Positions 6,901 to 10,050 of a stretch of DNA of 10,050 nucleotides are shown in pieces. How positions within the stretch are numbered: position 1 is the first letter of the stretch; the number at the start of each line of letters is the position of its first letter. The translations under genes and the position numbers were made by a program. Source of the DNA: Flavobacterium psychrophilum (GTDB lineage: Bacteria > Bacteroidota > Bacteroidia > Flavobacteriales > Flavobacteriaceae); contig CAMDGJ010000096.1 of the NCBI GenBank assembly GCA_945897545.1, positions 1-10,050 on the forward strand, written 5' to 3'. Below the pieces are notes generated by a model that searched no databases, had not been told where the DNA came from, and saw only the letters and a list, made by a program, of their open reading frames with translations.

Positions 6901-6929
6901 CAAATATAATCATAACTTCTAACTTTCAA
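6901..6929 (-). promoter_or_regulatory. Probable promoter of tRNA-Leu
   Basis: On the - strand TATATTTG (6908-6901) matches the -7 consensus, with TTG (6929-6927) 18 bases upstream, one base short of the usual 19-21. It would start a precursor with a leader of about 50 nt before the tRNA. Confidence 0.65.
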
Positions 6930-6964
6930 AGGGTTTTATTCAAAAATATTCAGTCCCTTTTTTG

Positions 6965-6972
6965 TACTTTTG
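6965..6972 (+). promoter_or_regulatory. Probable -7 promoter box of the M20 dipeptidase gene
   Basis: TACTTTTG matches TAnnTTTG on the + strand, 22 bases before the start codon. This gives a very short leader, as is common in flavobacteria. There is no TTG at the expected -33 distance. Confidence 0.5.
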
Positions 6973-6994
6973 AAATTCAAAAAAATAATATAAT

Positions 6995-8383
6995 ATGGAA
7001 ACCATAAAATCATATGTTCAATTACACAAAGACCGTTTCATAAACGAATTGATCGAACTACTTAAAATCCCTTCCGTAAGTGCTGATCCCACCTACCATA
7101 ACGATATCATAACAACCGCAAAGGTTGTAAAAGCTAGTTTAGAAAAAGCAGGCTGTGATTTTGTCGAAATTTGTGATACGCCGGGAAACCCAATAGTTTA
7201 TGGCGAAAAAACAATCGACACTAATTTGCCCACCGTTTTAGTTTACGGGCATTACGACGTTCAACCAGCAGATCCTATCGATTTATGGACTTCTCCTCCA
7301 TTTGAACCTGTTATCAAAAAAACGGAAATTCATCACGATGGCGCCATTTTTGCTCGTGGTTCTTGCGATGATAAAGGCCAAATGTACATGCACGTCAAAG
7401 CTTTGGAATACATGATTCAATCGAATACTTTGCCTTGCAACGTGAAATTTATGATTGAAGGCGAAGAAGAAATTGGTTCCAAAAGTTTGAGTTGGTTTGT
7501 AGAACGCAACCAAGAAAAACTGAAATGTGACGTAATTTTAATTTCTGATACCGGAATGATTTCCAATCAACAACCATCAATTACTACTGGATTGCGTGGT
7601 TTGAGTTATGTAGAAGTTGAAGTTTCGGGACCCAATCGCGACTTGCATTCTGGCTTGTATGGTGGCGCTGTTGCCAATCCTATCAACGTTTTGGCAAAAA
7701 TGATTGCATCGCTTCACGACGAAAACAATCATATTACCATTCCTGGTTTTTATGACAACGTCGAAGAATTATCATTAGAAGAAAGAGCCGAAATGGCCAA
7801 AGCGCTTTTCAATATAGAAAACTACAAAAAAGCATTGGACTTAAATGATATTTATGGCGAAAAAGGATATGTAACCAATGAAAGAAACTCTATCAGACCA
7901 ACATTAGACGTCAATGGAATTTGGGGCGGATACACCGGCGAAGGTGCTAAAACCGTTATTGCAAGTCAGGCTTTCGCCAAAATTTCGATGCGCTTGGTTC
8001 CAAATCAAGATTGGGAGGAAATCACCGAATTATTTACCAAACATTTCCGAAGTATTGCTCCGGCTGGAGTGACTGTAAAAGTAAAACCACATCACGGAGG
8101 ACAAGGTTATGTAACGCCAACAGACAGCATTGGTTACAAAGCCGCCAACAAGGCCTATACCGAAACCTTTGGAGTTCCAGCCATTCCGGTGCGTTCAGGA
8201 GGAAGTATTCCAATCGTTGCCTTATTCGAAAAAGAACTAAAGAGCAAAACCATCCTGATGGGATTTGGATTGGACAGTGATGCCATTCACTCGCCGAACG
8301 AACATTTCGGGATTTTTAATTACTTGAAAGGAATAGAAACGATTCCATTGTTTTACAAGTATTTTGTGGAAATGTCAAAGTAG
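6995..8383 (+). CDS. M20-family metallodipeptidase (carnosinase-like)
   Basis: A 462-residue cytosolic di-zinc peptidase of the M20 CNDP-like group, which cleaves dipeptides or other short peptides to amino acids. All metal and catalytic positions are visible: H86 and D88 in YGHYDVQ, the bridging D125 in RGSCDDKG, catalytic E158 and ligand E159 in EGEEEIGS, D185 in ISDTG, and H432 in HSPNEHFG. H218 in RDLHSG, in the lid domain inserted at about residues 200-320, corresponds to the histidine that completes the active site of the other subunit in the dimer. There is no signal peptide. The ATG at 6995 fits the family start METIKSYVQ and the promoter box just upstream. It is monocistronic. Substrate preference cannot be decided from sequence; related proteins range from nonspecific dipeptidases to beta-Ala-His hydrolases. 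Confidence 0.95.
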   Translation: METIKSYVQLHKDRFINELIELLKIPSVSADPTYHNDIITTAKVVKASLEKAGCDFVEICDTPGNPIVYGEKTIDTNLPTVLVYGHYDVQPADPIDLWTSPPFEPVIKKTEIHHDGAIFARGSCDDKGQMYMHVKALEYMIQSNTLPCNVKFMIEGEEEIGSKSLSWFVERNQEKLKCDVILISDTGMISNQQPSITTGLRGLSYVEVEVSGPNRDLHSGLYGGAVANPINVLAKMIASLHDENNHITIPGFYDNVEELSLEERAEMAKALFNIENYKKALDLNDIYGEKGYVTNERNSIRPTLDVNGIWGGYTGEGAKTVIASQAFAKISMRLVPNQDWEEITELFTKHFRSIAPAGVTVKVKPHHGGQGYVTPTDSIGYKAANKAYTETFGVPAIPVRSGGSIPIVALFEKELKSKTILMGFGLDSDAIHSPNEHFGIFNYLKGIETIPLFYKYFVEMSK

Positions 8384-8392
8384 ATTTTTTTT

Positions 8393-8519
8393 GGACGCAG
8401 ATGAATCGGATTCGCAAAAGCGAAAACGCGGATGAAAACAGATCTTAAATTGTATTAACAATAGGTAAAATCTCTTTTTATCGGCGTTTTTACGAAATAA
8501 ATCCGTTTTATCCGTGTCC
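8393..8519. repeat. Long imperfect inverted repeat (dispersed intergenic type)
   Basis: Fills most of the space between the converging M20 and saccharopine reductase genes. Outer arms 8393-8412 and 8500-8519 pair at 18 of 20 positions (two of them G-U). Inner arms 8423-8438 and 8475-8490 pair at 15 of 16. A small perfect hairpin TTCGC-AAAA-GCGAA sits at 8411-8424. The arms reuse the motif CGGAT/ATCCG. From memory, intergenic sequences of the form GGACGCAGAT...CGGAT...ATCCGTGTCC recur in flavobacterial genomes, so this is probably one copy of a dispersed, non-coding, foldable element. It has no open frame and may act as a transcription end for both neighbours. Confidence 0.7.
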
Positions 8520-8529
8520 CTTTTATAAT

Positions 8530-9891
8530 TTATTTATCAGGATTATACCCCAAGTAAGGCACTGTTTCTTCTTTGAAAACAACTCCATATTCTTCTAATT
8601 CTTTCAAAATAGGCATATACACTTCTTCTCGAATGGGGAGTTGAACTCCAGGAGTTTTTATCTTACCGTTCAATATTAACAATGTTGCCATCGCAACAGG
8701 TAATCCAACGGTTTTTGCCATTGCTGTATAAGTTTGGTCTTCGCCAAGGCAAACCATTTTGGAATCAATTTGCTGTTTTTTGCCGTTTAATTCGTAACCA
8801 AATTTATGATACATCACGATCATATCTTTATCTTGCGGTTGCAATGTCCAACTATCACTCAAGATTTTTTCGAGGATTTGGGCTGGAGTGGCGTTTTTCA
8901 AACCCACTTTTTTGTTTCTGTTGAATAAATCCAATTCCAACAATTTGTCCCACATAATATCATCTTGGTCGATTTTTAAAATCAAACGCATTTTACTTTC
9001 AACAGAATCCGTTGGATGATACGGCAAAAAAGAATTGACGAATTGGCGGTAACTCATAGTTGAAGAACCTTCCATAACATAACTATCATCGGTCATTCCG
9101 AGTTGTACAAACATATTCCAATCTTTCGAAAAACCCACTCTCCGAATGGTGCCCCGATACAATGTTAGCAACTCATTCAGCCCATAAACATCGAGATATT
9201 TTAACGAATCTCGGTTCGAATACGCTTCAAATCGTCCGTAACCTTCTACTTCAAGGAATTCAGTTCTACGGAATAAATTACAATAGGGAATGTATTTATA
9301 AGTCCCTTCCTGAAGAAATTTTGCCGCTCCACCCTGTCCAGCAAGAACCACGTTTCTGGGAGCCCAAGTAAATTTATAATTCCACAAATTTGTGTCTGAT
9401 TCTGGAGCCACCAATCCACCGCAGAAAGATTCAAACAAAAGCATCTTGCCTCCCTTTGCTTTGATTTCATCAATTACTTTCATTGCACTCATATGGTCGA
9501 TTCCGGGATCAAGACCAATTTCATTCATAAAAATCAAATTGTTTTCTTTGGCCAAAACATCCAATTCTTGCATTTCATCACTAATATAAGATGCAGTTAC
9601 CATACTCTTTTTGTACGTAATACAATCTCGAGCCACTTCAATGTGAAGATGCGCAGGCAACATCGAAATGACAATATCTGCTTTTTGAATCGCTTCGCTT
9701 CGTTGCGTTGTATCAAAAACATCTAAAGCTATCGCGGTTGCATTGGGATGATTATTCGTTTTGTTTTGCGCTGACGCCAATGATAAATCGCCAATAGTAA
9801 GATGCAGGTTCTCTGTTTCTGATTTATTTAAAAGATATTGAATTAGCGATGAAGCCGATCTTCCCGCTCCAATGATTAAAATTGTCCTCAT
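8530..9891 (-). CDS. Saccharopine reductase-type (Lys9-like) saccharopine dehydrogenase family protein
   Basis: NAD(P)-dependent cytosolic dehydrogenase of 453 residues, most like the L-glutamate-forming saccharopine dehydrogenase (Lys9 / AASS C-terminal domain). In that family it interconverts saccharopine with glutamate and 2-aminoadipate semialdehyde, in lysine breakdown or synthesis. The N-terminal Rossmann domain has GAGRSA (8-13), DVF (58-60) and SMLPAHLH (76-83). The substrate domain has GLDPGIDH (127-134) and SFCGGLVAPESDTN (155-168), which are diagnostic for the Lys9 type as opposed to Lys1. I chose the ATG at 9891 over an upstream in-frame ATG at 9912, because the upstream one falls inside the promoter -7 box and would put residues before the conserved MRTILIIGAG start. 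No lysine-ketoglutarate reductase gene is adjacent, so the first pathway step must be encoded elsewhere. Lysine catabolism is the likelier role in this group, but this is inference. Confidence 0.9.
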   Translation of the reverse strand: MRTILIIGAGRSASSLIQYLLNKSETENLHLTIGDLSLASAQNKTNNHPNATAIALDVFDTTQRSEAIQKADIVISMLPAHLHIEVARDCITYKKSMVTASYISDEMQELDVLAKENNLIFMNEIGLDPGIDHMSAMKVIDEIKAKGGKMLLFESFCGGLVAPESDTNLWNYKFTWAPRNVVLAGQGGAAKFLQEGTYKYIPYCNLFRRTEFLEVEGYGRFEAYSNRDSLKYLDVYGLNELLTLYRGTIRRVGFSKDWNMFVQLGMTDDSYVMEGSSTMSYRQFVNSFLPYHPTDSVESKMRLILKIDQDDIMWDKLLELDLFNRNKKVGLKNATPAQILEKILSDSWTLQPQDKDMIVMYHKFGYELNGKKQQIDSKMVCLGEDQTYTAMAKTVGLPVAMATLLILNGKIKTPGVQLPIREEVYMPILKELEEYGVVFKEETVPYLGYNPDK

Positions 9892-9909
9892 AATTACATA
9901 AATATAACA

Positions 9910-9940
9910 CAAATATATATAATTGTTGTATTTGTAACAA
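9910..9940 (-). promoter_or_regulatory. Bacteroidota-type promoter of the saccharopine reductase gene
   Basis: On the - strand TTG (9940-9938), a 20-base spacer and TATATTTG (9917-9910) form a full -33/-7 promoter. Transcription would start near 9903, leaving a leader of about 12 bases. This decides the start codon at 9891. Confidence 0.8.
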
Positions 9941-10026
9941 ATGGAAATTGATTATAAATATAAAGGATTACAATTAAGGGACACGAAAAGTTCTCCATAA
10001 ATACTTTCAATTTGGTTAGAAAGAGA

Positions 10027-10034
10027 TACTTTTG
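10027..10034 (+). promoter_or_regulatory. -7-like box pointing out of the right edge
   Basis: TACTTTTG matches TAnnTTTG on the + strand, 16 bases from the window end. A TTG at 10012-10014 is only 12 bases upstream, too close for a normal -33 element. It may belong to a gene beyond the window; nothing else is seen in 9941-10050. Confidence 0.35.
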
Positions 10035-10050
10035 CAAAATAAAAAAATAA

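Noticed and set aside
6685..6903. A - strand open frame giving a peptide with PDLGSGAARRVGSSPIIRTK
   Set aside because: This is the translation of the tRNA-Leu gene, a familiar false protein call. The tRNA fold explains the sequence.
8393..8519. CRISPR array or insertion-sequence end
   Set aside because: There are no regularly spaced direct repeats, no transposase frame and no visible target duplication. The structure is one inverted repeat.
6995..9891. A lysine or peptide catabolic operon joining the M20 dipeptidase and saccharopine reductase
   Set aside because: The genes converge from separate promoters, so they are not one transcription unit. A metabolic link cannot be shown from position alone.
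9892..9912. Upstream in-frame start for the saccharopine reductase gene
   Set aside because: This ATG lies within the -7 promoter box and precedes the conserved protein start, so it would not be in the transcript.

Overview
The window looks like ordinary chromosomal DNA of a member of the Bacteroidota, most likely a Flavobacteriaceae species close to Flavobacterium. The evidence is AT-rich DNA, protein sequences typical of that group (the L21 and L27 forms, the EamA transporter, the lysine-catabolism reductase), A-rich translation start regions without strong Shine-Dalgarno sequences, and several boxes matching the Bacteroidota -7 promoter consensus TAnnTTTG. In three places this box lies 18-20 nt from a TTG -33 element.

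Layout from left to right. (1) The 3' part of ahcY, coding for S-adenosylhomocysteine hydrolase, enters from the left edge on the + strand. (2) A short gene-poor stretch holds a 14-bp tandem repeat, a decayed 3' end of a cysteine-synthase-type gene, and two adjacent hairpin terminators. (3) The ribosomal protein pair rplU-rpmA (L21, L27) lies on the - strand with a clear promoter. (4) A divergent two-gene operon on the + strand encodes exported M16 zinc-protease-fold proteins. The first has the zinc site. The second lacks it but has the conserved R/Y motif, so the two probably form a heterodimer. (5) A - strand EamA/DMT membrane transporter converges on that operon. (6) A small + strand lipoprotein carries a heavy-metal-associated (HMA) domain with an unusual CxxxC spacing. 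(7) A - strand tRNA-Leu(UAG) shares a perfectly palindromic terminator with the HMA gene. (8) An M20-family metallodipeptidase lies on the + strand. (9) A 127-bp imperfect inverted repeat of the dispersed intergenic type follows. (10) A - strand saccharopine reductase (Lys9-type) gene for lysine breakdown has a well-formed promoter. The last 100 bases hold a -7-like box pointing out of the window.

Most genes are housekeeping or peripheral metabolism and do not form one pathway. The M16 pair and the M20 dipeptidase could both serve peptide use, but they are separate transcription units. I found no mobile element, phage gene, CRISPR array, toxin-antitoxin pair or defence system, and no convincing new multi-gene system. 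The points most worth a second look are the cysteine-synthase remnant with its tandem repeat, the CxxxC HMA lipoprotein, the split catalytic features of the M16 pair, and the foldable intergenic repeat.
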